Below are positions 52,205 to 60,786 of a stretch of DNA of 64,000 nt, piece by piece (the stretch's first letter is position 1; every line of letters begins with the position of its first letter). The DNA is taken from the NCBI GenBank assembly GCA_030652255.1, contig JAUSAZ010000052.1, positions 39,352-103,351 of the forward strand. The letters run 5' to 3'. The notes under the pieces were generated by a model, which saw nothing but the letters and a program-made list of their open reading frames with translations, was not told the DNA's origin and searched no databases. Position numbers and translations under genes: made by a program. Origin of the DNA: Myxococcales bacterium (GTDB lineage: Bacteria; Myxococcota_A; Polyangia; Polyangiales; Ga0077539).

Positions 52205-52231
52205 AACGCGCGTGTGCCCGCCGGTCTGACA
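52205..52231 (-). promoter_or_regulatory. TGTCAG-N17-CGTT promoter, STAND/HEPN unit
   Basis: TGTCAGACCG starts at 52231 on the minus strand; CGTT is at 52208-52205; the ATG at 52188 is 16 bases further. This is the rightmost site of the set. Confidence 0.65.
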
Positions 52232-52489
52232 CCTCCATCCCCTCAGCCTCCGTGGCGTTGGGGCGGCGCCACGATGGTACACTAGAAGCCATCGCTCGTT
52301 CGTGCCTTCTTCCTCCGCGACCCCAACGGGCGCGATCTCCACCAAAGACCCGCAGGACCCTGCGAGGCCCCTCCCCGCCCAAGCTCGTCCCCCCTCCACC
52401 GGGTCCAAGACCACCCGCTTCACGTCCGTCATCCCAACCGTCATCGTCATGAGCCGCGCGCCAGCGGGACCCTACGCAGAGGGCTGGGT

Positions 52490-52516
52490 CCTCCAACCCC
52501 TCCAACCCCTCCAACC
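52490..52516 (+). repeat. Three tandem copies of CCTCCAACC
   Basis: Perfect 9-bp tandem repeat, three copies, in the intergenic region. No coding or regulatory role is apparent. Confidence 0.8.
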
Positions 52517-52791
52517 AGCTTCACCCTGACGCGAGATTGTCCTCTCATGAGGGTGCGGCCTCTGTCCTGATCCGATTCCCGGGTCGACCGAGTTGCCTGC
52601 GTCAGGGTGCACTCGCTCCTCGCACCGCGCCCGGGCGTCGCGCCCACGTCGCGCAGGCCCCCCGCGCACCGCCGCGCCTCGACGGGGCCCGGTGCTCCGG
52701 CCCAGGCGTTGACACCCGTCGAGCTCCTGCGCGATCGTGTGACCGTCGGGGATGGATTCGCACGGCCCCGAATGCCGCCCGAGGTCTCGCG

Positions 52792-53565
52792 ATGCGCCTC
52801 CCTCTCCCACTCGCTCTTGCAGTCGCGACGTCTCTGCTCACCGCGGTGAGCGGGAGCGCCTGCGCGCAGACGCCCGACCTCGAGGCGCGGTACCTGGCGG
52901 GCAGGGACCTGCGCCGACGCAACGACGACGCGGGCGCTCTCGCGGTGTTCGAGTCGATCTGGAACCAGACCCACGCGATACGCGCCCGCGCCCAGATGGG
53001 AGTCGCGGAGGCGGGCGCTGGGCGCTGGGCCGTCGCCGAGTCGTACCTCCTGGAGGCGCTCGCCGTAGCCGACGACCCATGGATGCGCGAGGTCCAGGAC
53101 GGGAGGGAGAATCGGGCGTGGGTCGAGGAGACCCTGACGAGGGTTCGGCTGCGCCTCGGGAGCCTCGACATCGTCTGCCCGACGCCTGGTGCGGCGGTGT
53201 TCATCGAGGGTCGTCAGGTGGCTGCCCTGCCCCTTTCGCGCCCGCTGCGTGTGCTCGCCGACAACGACATCGTCCTGGAGGTGCGGGCGCCAGGCCGGGT
53301 GGCGGCCTCTCGGCACACCCTCGTGCACCCCAGCGCCCACGTCCGCGTGGACATCAACGACCTGGCGCCCTCCGACGGCCCCGACCGTGCGCGGCCGGGT
53401 TGGACGAGCGTATCCTCCGGCGGCGTCGTGCGGTCGCCGTGGTTCTGGACCGCGATCGGCGCGGTGGTCGTCGGCGGCGTCGTGGCGGGCGTCGTATTCG
53501 GGACCCAGAGCACCGACGACCCCTACTCGGGCAACCTGTCACCGGGGACGGTCGTCGTACGGTGA
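52792..53565 (+). CDS. Exported TPR/PEGA-domain protein
   Basis: A 257-aa protein with a signal peptide (MRLPLPLALAVATSLL, cleavage near SACAQ), a tetratricopeptide-like region (ARYLAGRDLRRRNDDAGALA) and a PEGA domain (LDIVCPTPGAAVFIEGRQV onward). A C-terminal membrane span (PWFWTAIGAVVVGGVVAGVV) completes it. This domain order is common in myxobacterial envelope proteins of unknown function. It is coupled by GTGA to the first of three tandem lipoproteins. Confidence 0.8.
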   Translation: MRLPLPLALAVATSLLTAVSGSACAQTPDLEARYLAGRDLRRRNDDAGALAVFESIWNQTHAIRARAQMGVAEAGAGRWAVAESYLLEALAVADDPWMREVQDGRENRAWVEETLTRVRLRLGSLDIVCPTPGAAVFIEGRQVAALPLSRPLRVLADNDIVLEVRAPGRVAASRHTLVHPSAHVRVDINDLAPSDGPDRARPGWTSVSSGGVVRSPWFWTAIGAVVVGGVVAGVVFGTQSTDDPYSGNLSPGTVVVR

Positions 53566-55925
53566 CCCCGGGCGGGGCGCGAGGCGCGTGGTGGGCGCTG
53601 CTGTTCGCCCTGGGATGCTCGCCGGCCGCGACCGAGCTGGTGATCGTCGTCGACACGGACCTCCAGGTCCCGGGCGAACTCGACCGCGTCGAGGTATCGG
53701 TCGTCGGGCCGAGCGGCCGCGTCGTCCTCGCCGGCGCGTCGGTGGTCTCGACCGGTACGCTCCCCATGACGCTCGGCGCCGTCCCCGCCGAGGGCGCTGC
53801 GCTCGGCCCGGTCACCGTGAACGTCACCGGGCGGGTGATGGGCCGCGCCGTCGTCGACCGCACGGTGCGCACGGCCTTCGTCGCGGGCGAGCGGCGCGTC
53901 CTTCCGATCCTGCTCCTCGGGGCCTGCCGCGGCGTGCAGTGCCCGGCGGACCAATCGTGCGGCCCCGATCGTTGCGCGCCCGTGGCCGTCCCGGGGGCGT
54001 CGCTCCCGGCGTTCACGGGCGCGGTGTCCCGAATCGACGGGGGCCGGGGCGACGCTCGAGACGCCGCCGCCCCGGGCGACGCCATCGACGCCGCCGCTCT
54101 GGCGGACGCCGCGGCCGACGCCGGGCCCCAGCGCGACGGAGCCGGCTTCGACCTGGCCCCCGAGGTGTCGACCCGGGACGCCCCGACCGCGGACCGTCCC
54201 GACGCTCCGGCCGCGGATCACCCGACCGCCGACGCGACGGCGGACACGGGCGCGGGTTGTTCGTCCGGGGCGCCCTGTCCAGGCGGCCTCCAGTGCTGCG
54301 ACGGCGCGTGCGTCGCGACGTCGTCGTCGGTTGAGCACTGCGGGGCGTGCGGCGGTCGGTGCGTCCTCCCGGGTGCGACGGCGGAGTGCGTCGACGGGAG
54401 GTGCGCGGTCGCCGCGTGCGACATGGGCTTCGGTGACTGCGACCGCGTCGGCGGCAACGGCTGTGAAGCGGGGCTCAACTCCGTCGCCCGGTGCGGGGCG
54501 TGCGGGACGAGCTGTCCGTCGCGCCCGCACGCGGCGCCCGTGTGCCGCTCGACGGGGTGCGGCCTGAGCTGCGAGGTCGGCTTCGGCGACTGCAACCGGG
54601 ACCCGCTCGACGGGTGCGAGGTGAACCTGCAGACCGATGCCTCCCACTGCGGCGCCTGCGGGTTCGCCTGCGAGACGCTCGCCTACGCCCCCGGGTCGTG
54701 TTCCGTCGGGACGTGCCGGACGATCTGCACGCCCGGCCGCGGGGACTGCGACGGGAACCCCTCCAACGGCTGTGAGACCGACCTCGCGACCGCGATCGTG
54801 CACTGCGGGCGCTGCGGCAACCGCTGTCCGACCGGCGCGTGCGTGGCAGGGTTGTGCGAGGGCGAGGTCGACGTCGGTGCCGGGGGAATCAACGCGTGCG
54901 CGCGCCGCCCGTCGGGCGACGTCCTGTGCTGGGGATCGAACGTCAGTGGTCAGGTGGGAAACGGCCGGACCTCCACGTCGCAGACGACCCCGGCCAGCGT
55001 GGTGGGGCTGACCGACGCGGTCGAGGTCGGGTGCGGCCTGCGGTTCTGTTGCGCGCGTCGGGCCTCGGGCCGCGTCTCGTGCTGGGGGGAGAACACGCGC
55101 TCGCAACTCGGCGTGGGCGGGATGGCGAGGGAGCAGACGACGCCCGTCGACGTCACCGGGCTCACCGACGCGCTCTCGATCTCGATGGGGGACTCGTTCG
55201 CGTGCGCCCGGCGCGTCGGCGCGACCGTGGTGTGCTGGGGCGACAACGGCGGCGGCCGCCTCGGCGACGGAACGACCACCCGGCGAGAGGCGCCCGTGCC
55301 CGTGGTCGGGCTGCCGGGAGGCGTCGTCCAGGTCTCCGCCGGGTCCCTCCACGCCTGCGCGCGGACGGGCTCGGGCCGGGTGTGGTGCTGGGGCACCAAC
55401 ACGAACGGCCAGGTCGGGGACGGGACGATGACGGACCGGTGGGGCGCCGTCGCGGTCGAGGGGCTCAGCGACGCGGTCTCGGTCGTGGCGGGATACGCGG
55501 GCACGTGCGCCGTTCGCATCGGCGGCGGGGTGTCGTGCTGGGGCGAGAACTCGACCGGGAGCGTGGGCGACGGCACGCGCGAGCGTCGCCTCGTTCCGGC
55601 GGCGGTCGCGGGCCTCGTGGACGCACGCGGCGTCACGGTCAACGGGGCGTACGCGTGCGCCCTCCGCGCGGGCGGCACCGTGGTGTGCTGGGGCAACAAC
55701 GGGAACACTCTGGGCCTCGGCTTCGGGGGGCCGAGCGTCCTCGCGCCCGGCGACCCGGTAGTCGGGCTCACCGACGCCGTCGCGATCACTGGCGGGCTGA
55801 GCTTCGCCTGCGCACGGAGACGCACCGGGGCGCTGGTCTGCTGGGGTCGCGGCCCGTCGGGCGAGATCGGAAACGGCAGCAACTGGGACGCTTCGATCCC
55901 CGCGACGGTGGTGGGGCTGCCATGA
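53562..55925 (+). CDS. Cys-rich lipoprotein with RCC1-type propeller, copy 1
   Basis: A 787-aa surface lipoprotein. The GTG at 53562 gives a signal with lipobox LFALGCSPA. The N-terminal domain (ELVIVVDTDLQVPGELDRVE onward) is shared by all three tandem copies. An Asp/Ala-rich low-complexity linker follows, then cysteine-rich repeats (HCGACG..C, then GFGDC.....GCE). The C-terminal half holds seven RCC1-like blades, each with CWGxNxxGQxGDG, predicting a seven-bladed propeller. Function is probably binding or adhesion; no enzyme motif is present. Confidence 0.82.
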   Translation: MTPGGARGAWWALLFALGCSPAATELVIVVDTDLQVPGELDRVEVSVVGPSGRVVLAGASVVSTGTLPMTLGAVPAEGAALGPVTVNVTGRVMGRAVVDRTVRTAFVAGERRVLPILLLGACRGVQCPADQSCGPDRCAPVAVPGASLPAFTGAVSRIDGGRGDARDAAAPGDAIDAAALADAAADAGPQRDGAGFDLAPEVSTRDAPTADRPDAPAADHPTADATADTGAGCSSGAPCPGGLQCCDGACVATSSSVEHCGACGGRCVLPGATAECVDGRCAVAACDMGFGDCDRVGGNGCEAGLNSVARCGACGTSCPSRPHAAPVCRSTGCGLSCEVGFGDCNRDPLDGCEVNLQTDASHCGACGFACETLAYAPGSCSVGTCRTICTPGRGDCDGNPSNGCETDLATAIVHCGRCGNRCPTGACVAGLCEGEVDVGAGGINACARRPSGDVLCWGSNVSGQVGNGRTSTSQTTPASVVGLTDAVEVGCGLRFCCARRASGRVSCWGENTRSQLGVGGMAREQTTPVDVTGLTDALSISMGDSFACARRVGATVVCWGDNGGGRLGDGTTTRREAPVPVVGLPGGVVQVSAGSLHACARTGSGRVWCWGTNTNGQVGDGTMTDRWGAVAVEGLSDAVSVVAGYAGTCAVRIGGGVSCWGENSTGSVGDGTRERRLVPAAVAGLVDARGVTVNGAYACALRAGGTVVCWGNNGNTLGLGFGGPSVLAPGDPVVGLTDAVAITGGLSFACARRRTGALVCWGRGPSGEIGNGSNWDASIPATVVGLP

Positions 55926-58357
55926 GGGTTGGCGCCGGGGGTGGGTTCGGAGTCTCGCTGGCGCTGGCCCTGGTGGCGTGCACCCCGTCCACGACGGAGC
56001 TCGTGGTGGTCGTCGACACCGACCTCGAGGTTCCTGCCGAGGTCGACCGCATCGAGGTGACGATCGCGGGTCCGAGTGGCCGCTCGACGGTGTCGGCCTC
56101 GGACCTCGGTCCCGGCGCGTCGCTCCCTTCGAGCGTCGGTCTCGTGCCGGAGCGCGGGGCGGCGCTCTCTCCCGTCGTGATCACGGTCGTGGCGCTCCAT
56201 CAGGGACGCACGAGGGTGAGCCGGGTCGTCGAGACGGGATTCGTCGCCGGGGCGAGGCGGCTCGTGCCGTTGTTCCTCCAGCGCGCGTGCGAAGGGCACC
56301 CCTGTCCGACCGGTGAGACCTGCATCGCCGGGGTGTGCGCGACGCGCCTCGTTCGCCCCGAAGAACTCCCGGCCTTCGACGGCCTCGTGACGCGCCTCGA
56401 CGGCGGCGGATCGTTTGACGGAGCAGTCGACGCTCCCACGAGCGTCGACGACGCGACGGGCGTCGACCAGCCCCGCGACGCGATCGACGCCGGCGACGCC
56501 GGCGACGTCGGCGACGCCCCCGCACGCGCGGACCTCAGCCCCGACGCGCCCTCCGACGCGCCCTCCGACGCCCCTCGCCCGACCGACCTTGGCTCCGTGC
56601 GCGACGACGGTCGGCCGGACTCGACCCTTGTGACCGACACGGCCGACGCGGGGACCGCCGACGCCGGCGGGTGCGACGGCGATCGTCCGTGCCCGTCGAA
56701 CCTCACGTGCTGCGGCGGTTCCTGCGTCGACCTGCGGCGCGACCTGGCTCACTGCTCCGCGTGCGGCCGTGCGTGCGGCGTGGCCCCAGGCTCGATTCCC
56801 CGGTGCGTCGACGGTCGCTGCGACTACTCCTGCACCCCAGGTCACGGCGATTGCGACGGGGCCGCGACCAACGGCTGCGAGGCGCGGCTCGACACCCTCG
56901 ACCACTGCGGCGCGTGCGGACGGAGCTGCGCCCTGACGCACGCGACGTCGGCGTGCAGCGCCGGCGCCTGCGCGATCGCGCGGTGCGCGGAGGGCTACGG
57001 AGACTGCGACGGCGACCCGACCAACGGCTGCGAGGCGCCCCTCGACACGACCCGCGACTGCGGCGCCTGCGGCCGGGCCTGTCCGGCCGGCGCCCACGCG
57101 ACCTCGTCCTGCGCGGCGACGTGCGTCGTCCGCTGCGAGGCCGGGTTCGGCGACTGCGACGGCGACGCCGCCGACGGCTGCGAGACCGACCTCCGGACGG
57201 GGACCGCCCACTGCGGCCGGTGCGGCGCGGCCTGCGCGCCCGGCGCGTCGTGCAGCGCGGGAATCTGCTCGGACGTCGCGGTGACGCAGCTCACCGCGGG
57301 TCGCACGCACGCGTGCGCGCTGCGGAGCGACCGCACGGTGGTCTGCTGGGGATCCAACGGCGGCGGCGCCCTCGGGGACGGGACGACCGACGCGCGGGCG
57401 AACCCGGTGCGCGTCGCGGGGCTCGCCGACGTCGTCGAGGTCGACGCAGGGAGCGAGCACACGTGCGCGCGCCGCGCCGATGGGAGCGTCTGGTGCTGGG
57501 GCATCGGCGACCAGGGCGCGCTCGGCAACGGGCGGTTCACCCCGATCCAGCCGGCACCGGTGCGGGTGGGCGATCTCGCGGACGCCCAGGGGATCTCGTG
57601 CGGCGGGGGGTTCTCGTGCGCTCGCTCGACCTCACGCGGCGCTGTGTGTTGGGGAGCGAACACCAACGGCGAGCTGGGGGATGGGACGCTGCTGAACCGT
57701 GGCGTCCCCGTGGTCGTGGCGGCCCCGGTCGGCGCGACCGCGCTCGGCCTCCCCTCCGCGGGGCAGGGCGGTCACGCCTGCGCGTCACGCCCCGGCACGC
57801 GCGAGGTCTACTGCTGGGGGAAGAACCTCTACGGTCAACTCGGCAACAACCTGACGTCGGCGCCGATGCCGACCCCCGCGACGACCGAGCCCTACGACGC
57901 CCTCGACCAGGTGACGACCGGCGGCTTCCACACCTGCAGCCGCGTGGCGAGTCATCAGATCTTCTGCTGGGGCGCCAACGGCGCGGGGCAGCTCGGGGGC
58001 GCCGGCACGCTCGACCGCTACCCTTCGCCCCGGGTCGTCCTGCTGGGAACCGACGACGTCGAGCAGATCGCCCTCGGGGGCGCGTTCTCGTGCGTGCTGC
58101 GCACGGGCGGGCGCGTGACGTGCTGGGGCACCAACGGCCGCGGCCAGCTCGGCGACGGCACCACGACGCGACGACAGGTCCCCCGCGACGTCGGCGGGCT
58201 GCTCGACGCGGTGGAGGCCGTCGCCGGCGAAGACTTCGCGTGCGCGCGCCGCGCGACAGGCGCCGTGGTCTGCTGGGGCGCCAACGGCGACGGGCAGCTC
58301 GGCGACGGTACGACCACCGACCGCACCCGCCTCGTCTACTCGCTGGGGTTGCCATGA
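55922..58357 (+). CDS. Cys-rich lipoprotein with RCC1-type propeller, copy 2
   Basis: An 811-aa paralogue of the previous gene, overlapping it by ATGA. Lipobox ALVACTPS. It has the same order: N-terminal domain (ELVVVVDTDLEVPAEVDRIE), Asp-rich linker, Cys-rich repeats (GDCDGDPTNGCEAPL), and seven RCC1-like blades. It ends LVYSLGLP, an ending shared with copy 3 (FVYSLGLP) but not copy 1, which suggests copies 2 and 3 split most recently. Copies and coupling point to serial duplication. Confidence 0.82.
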   Translation: MRVGAGGGFGVSLALALVACTPSTTELVVVVDTDLEVPAEVDRIEVTIAGPSGRSTVSASDLGPGASLPSSVGLVPERGAALSPVVITVVALHQGRTRVSRVVETGFVAGARRLVPLFLQRACEGHPCPTGETCIAGVCATRLVRPEELPAFDGLVTRLDGGGSFDGAVDAPTSVDDATGVDQPRDAIDAGDAGDVGDAPARADLSPDAPSDAPSDAPRPTDLGSVRDDGRPDSTLVTDTADAGTADAGGCDGDRPCPSNLTCCGGSCVDLRRDLAHCSACGRACGVAPGSIPRCVDGRCDYSCTPGHGDCDGAATNGCEARLDTLDHCGACGRSCALTHATSACSAGACAIARCAEGYGDCDGDPTNGCEAPLDTTRDCGACGRACPAGAHATSSCAATCVVRCEAGFGDCDGDAADGCETDLRTGTAHCGRCGAACAPGASCSAGICSDVAVTQLTAGRTHACALRSDRTVVCWGSNGGGALGDGTTDARANPVRVAGLADVVEVDAGSEHTCARRADGSVWCWGIGDQGALGNGRFTPIQPAPVRVGDLADAQGISCGGGFSCARSTSRGAVCWGANTNGELGDGTLLNRGVPVVVAAPVGATALGLPSAGQGGHACASRPGTREVYCWGKNLYGQLGNNLTSAPMPTPATTEPYDALDQVTTGGFHTCSRVASHQIFCWGANGAGQLGGAGTLDRYPSPRVVLLGTDDVEQIALGGAFSCVLRTGGRVTCWGTNGRGQLGDGTTTRRQVPRDVGGLLDAVEAVAGEDFACARRATGAVVCWGANGDGQLGDGTTTDRTRLVYSLGLP

Positions 58358-60768
58358 CGAGCGCGGTCCGGGCCCGCACTGCCCTGCTCGTCCTCGCGAC
58401 GGCGCTCGCCGCCTGCGCGAGCCCGCGCACCGAGCTGGTGATCGTCGTGGACACGGACCTTCAGGTGCCCACCGAGGTCGACCGCATCGAGGTCACCGTG
58501 GGCGGGCCGTCGGGCCGGTCGGTCACGTCCGTCGCGACGCTTGGCCCTGGAGCCTCGCTCCCCCTGACCCTGGGCGCCGTCCCCGGGGACGGGGTCGCTC
58601 TCTCCCCGGTCACCATCACCGCGGTGGCGCTGCTGCAGTCGCGGACGATCGTCGACCGCGTGATCCGAACCGGCTTCGTGGCGGGTGAGCGCCGGCTCGT
58701 CCCGATCCACCTCGTGCGGACTTGCATCGGAATGCGGTGCCCCGACGGACAGGTCTGCGCGCCGGAGGGGTGCGTACCGGCGGAGGTCCCCGCGAATCGC
58801 TGGCCGCCGTTCTCGGGGGCGATCTCGCGCCTCGACGCGGGCGCGCCTCCCAACGCCCCGGACGTCGGCCCCGCGTCATTCGATGCGTCCGACGGCGGCG
58901 AAGCGCCGGTCGACGGCGCCGCGGGAGATGCGCCGTCTACCGATGCCCCCTCGGTGACGATCGACGTCGCCCAAGGCGCCGACGCACCCGTCTTGGATCG
59001 ACCGACCGCGTTCGACGCGGGCGCGACGGACGCGCCGCGTGACGTCCCGGGCGGAGTCGACGCGGTCGACGTCGTCGACGCCGGGTGCGACGAGGCGCAG
59101 GTCTGCCCCGCGGCTCTCGCGTGCTGCGCGGGGGCCTGCGTCGACCTGCAGCGCACGATCGGGAGCTGCGGCGCCTGCGGCGCGGCGTGCCCGTCGCGTC
59201 CCAACGCGGCGTCGCGGTGCGCGGCCGGCCGCTGCGACTTCGCCTGCGGGGCCGGCTTCGGCGACTGCGACGGCGCGGCGGACAACGGCTGCGAGACGGC
59301 GCTCGACACCGAGGCCGACTGCGGCGGATGCGGGCAGTCGTGTCGGCCCACCCACGCCGCGGGCGTCTGCCGGGCGGGCGCGTGCGGCATCGTCCGCTGC
59401 GAGGCCGGGTTCGGGGATTGCGACACGGACGCCTCCAACGGCTGCGAGGCGGCGCTCGACACGGCAGCTCACTGCGGTGCGTGCGAGACCGCGTGCGTCG
59501 CGGCGGCGCACTCAACGGTGACCTGCGCGCCCGCGGGCTGCGTGAGCGCGTGCGACGTGGGATGGGGCGACTGCAACGGGGCGCCTTCGGACGGGTGCGA
59601 GACCGACCTGCGGACCAGCGCCACGCACTGCGGAGTCTGCCGCAACGCCTGCCGGACCGGCGACGTCTGCGGAGCCGGCATCTGCGCGGACGTCGCGGTC
59701 ACCCAGATCGCCGCGGGCTACGGGCACGCTTGCGCGGTGCGGCGCTCGGGGGTCGTGACCTGCTGGGGGTTCAACGGCGCCGGGGCGCTCGGGGACGGCA
59801 CCGACGCGGAGCGGGGTTCCCCGGTCCTCGTCACCGGCGTCGTCGACGCCGTCGAGGTCGACGCCGGTCCCAACCTGACCTGCGTCCGCCGCCGCTCGGG
59901 CGGGGTGCTGTGCTGGGGGCTCGGCGAGTTCGGCTCGCTGGGCAACGGGACCAACACCCCGGTGCAGTTCGCCCCCGTCCCGGTCTCCGGGATCACGGAC
60001 GCCGAGTCGCTCTCGGTCGGGGAGGCGTTCGCGTGCGTCCGCTCGGCGTCGCGTGGCGTGCTCTGCTGGGGCTTCAACGCCGACGGTCAGCTCGGCGACG
60101 GGACGACGACCAACCGCAACGAGCCGGTCGCGGTCGCGATGCCCGGCGGCGCGACGCTCCTCGGGCGGCCGTCCGCCGGTACGTTCGGAACCGCGTGCGC
60201 CAAGAGCGCGAGCACCATCGAGGTGTACTGCTGGGGGCACAACCTCGGGGGCGCGATCGGCGACGGGACGACGACCAACCGGTCGATCCCGACGCGCACC
60301 ACGGTGTTCGACGCGGCCGACGTGACCTCCGGGGGCGGCACGGTCTGCTCCCGCGACCGGGGCAATGGCGTCTACTGCTGGGGCTCCAATTACACCGGCG
60401 CCGTCGGCAACGGGAGCAGCCTCGACCGCTTCCTGACACCCCAGGTCGCGCTGCTCGGCACCTCCGACGCCGCGCAGCTCTCGATGGGAAACGGGCACGT
60501 CTGCGTCCGACGGACGACCGGGGCGGTGGTGTGCTGGGGCAGCAACAACTACGGCGAGCTCGGCGACGGCACCACCACGTGGCGGCGCACCCCGGTGAGC
60601 GTGCTCGGGCTGGCCGACGCGGTGGAGGTAACCGCAGGCTCGTCCTTCACCTGCGCGCGTCGCGCGACCGGCGCGGTGGTCTGCTGGGGTCAGAACAGCG
60701 GTGGCCAGCTCAACGACGGTACCCGCACCCCGCGCCAGCGCTTCGTCTACTCGCTCGGGCTGCCGTAG
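58354..60768 (+). CDS. Cys-rich lipoprotein with RCC1-type propeller, copy 3
   Basis: An 804-aa paralogue, overlapping copy 2 by ATGA. Lipobox ALAACASP. The domain order repeats: VVDTDLQVPTEVDRIEVTV, an Asp-rich linker, Cys-rich repeats (GFGDCDTDASNGCEAAL), and seven blades ending CWGQNSGGQLNDGT. It ends 18 bases before the convergent kinase gene, and no terminator hairpin was seen between them. Confidence 0.82.
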   Translation: MTSAVRARTALLVLATALAACASPRTELVIVVDTDLQVPTEVDRIEVTVGGPSGRSVTSVATLGPGASLPLTLGAVPGDGVALSPVTITAVALLQSRTIVDRVIRTGFVAGERRLVPIHLVRTCIGMRCPDGQVCAPEGCVPAEVPANRWPPFSGAISRLDAGAPPNAPDVGPASFDASDGGEAPVDGAAGDAPSTDAPSVTIDVAQGADAPVLDRPTAFDAGATDAPRDVPGGVDAVDVVDAGCDEAQVCPAALACCAGACVDLQRTIGSCGACGAACPSRPNAASRCAAGRCDFACGAGFGDCDGAADNGCETALDTEADCGGCGQSCRPTHAAGVCRAGACGIVRCEAGFGDCDTDASNGCEAALDTAAHCGACETACVAAAHSTVTCAPAGCVSACDVGWGDCNGAPSDGCETDLRTSATHCGVCRNACRTGDVCGAGICADVAVTQIAAGYGHACAVRRSGVVTCWGFNGAGALGDGTDAERGSPVLVTGVVDAVEVDAGPNLTCVRRRSGGVLCWGLGEFGSLGNGTNTPVQFAPVPVSGITDAESLSVGEAFACVRSASRGVLCWGFNADGQLGDGTTTNRNEPVAVAMPGGATLLGRPSAGTFGTACAKSASTIEVYCWGHNLGGAIGDGTTTNRSIPTRTTVFDAADVTSGGGTVCSRDRGNGVYCWGSNYTGAVGNGSSLDRFLTPQVALLGTSDAAQLSMGNGHVCVRRTTGAVVCWGSNNYGELGDGTTTWRRTPVSVLGLADAVEVTAGSSFTCARRATGAVVCWGQNSGGQLNDGTRTPRQRFVYSLGLP

Positions 60769-60786
60769 ACCTCACGGGAGCCGTCG

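Larger units (their letters stand above)
52189..52791. other. Gene-free divergent intergenic region
   Basis: Six hundred bases between divergent genes. It contains the TGTCAG promoter of the STAND gene and the three-copy CCTCCAACC repeat. The rest shows nothing I can support; short frames here have the composition of chance translations. The promoter of the PEGA-protein gene must lie toward the right end but no clear elements were found. Confidence 0.7.

Noticed and set aside
52302..52529. Possible small plus-strand gene in the divergent gap
   Set aside because: Low-complexity Pro/Ser/Thr translation, no ribosome site and it runs through the CCTCCAACC repeat.
60435..60440. CTGACA (TGTCAG on the minus strand)
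   Set aside because: Inside lipoprotein copy 3, no minus-strand start downstream; counted as background.
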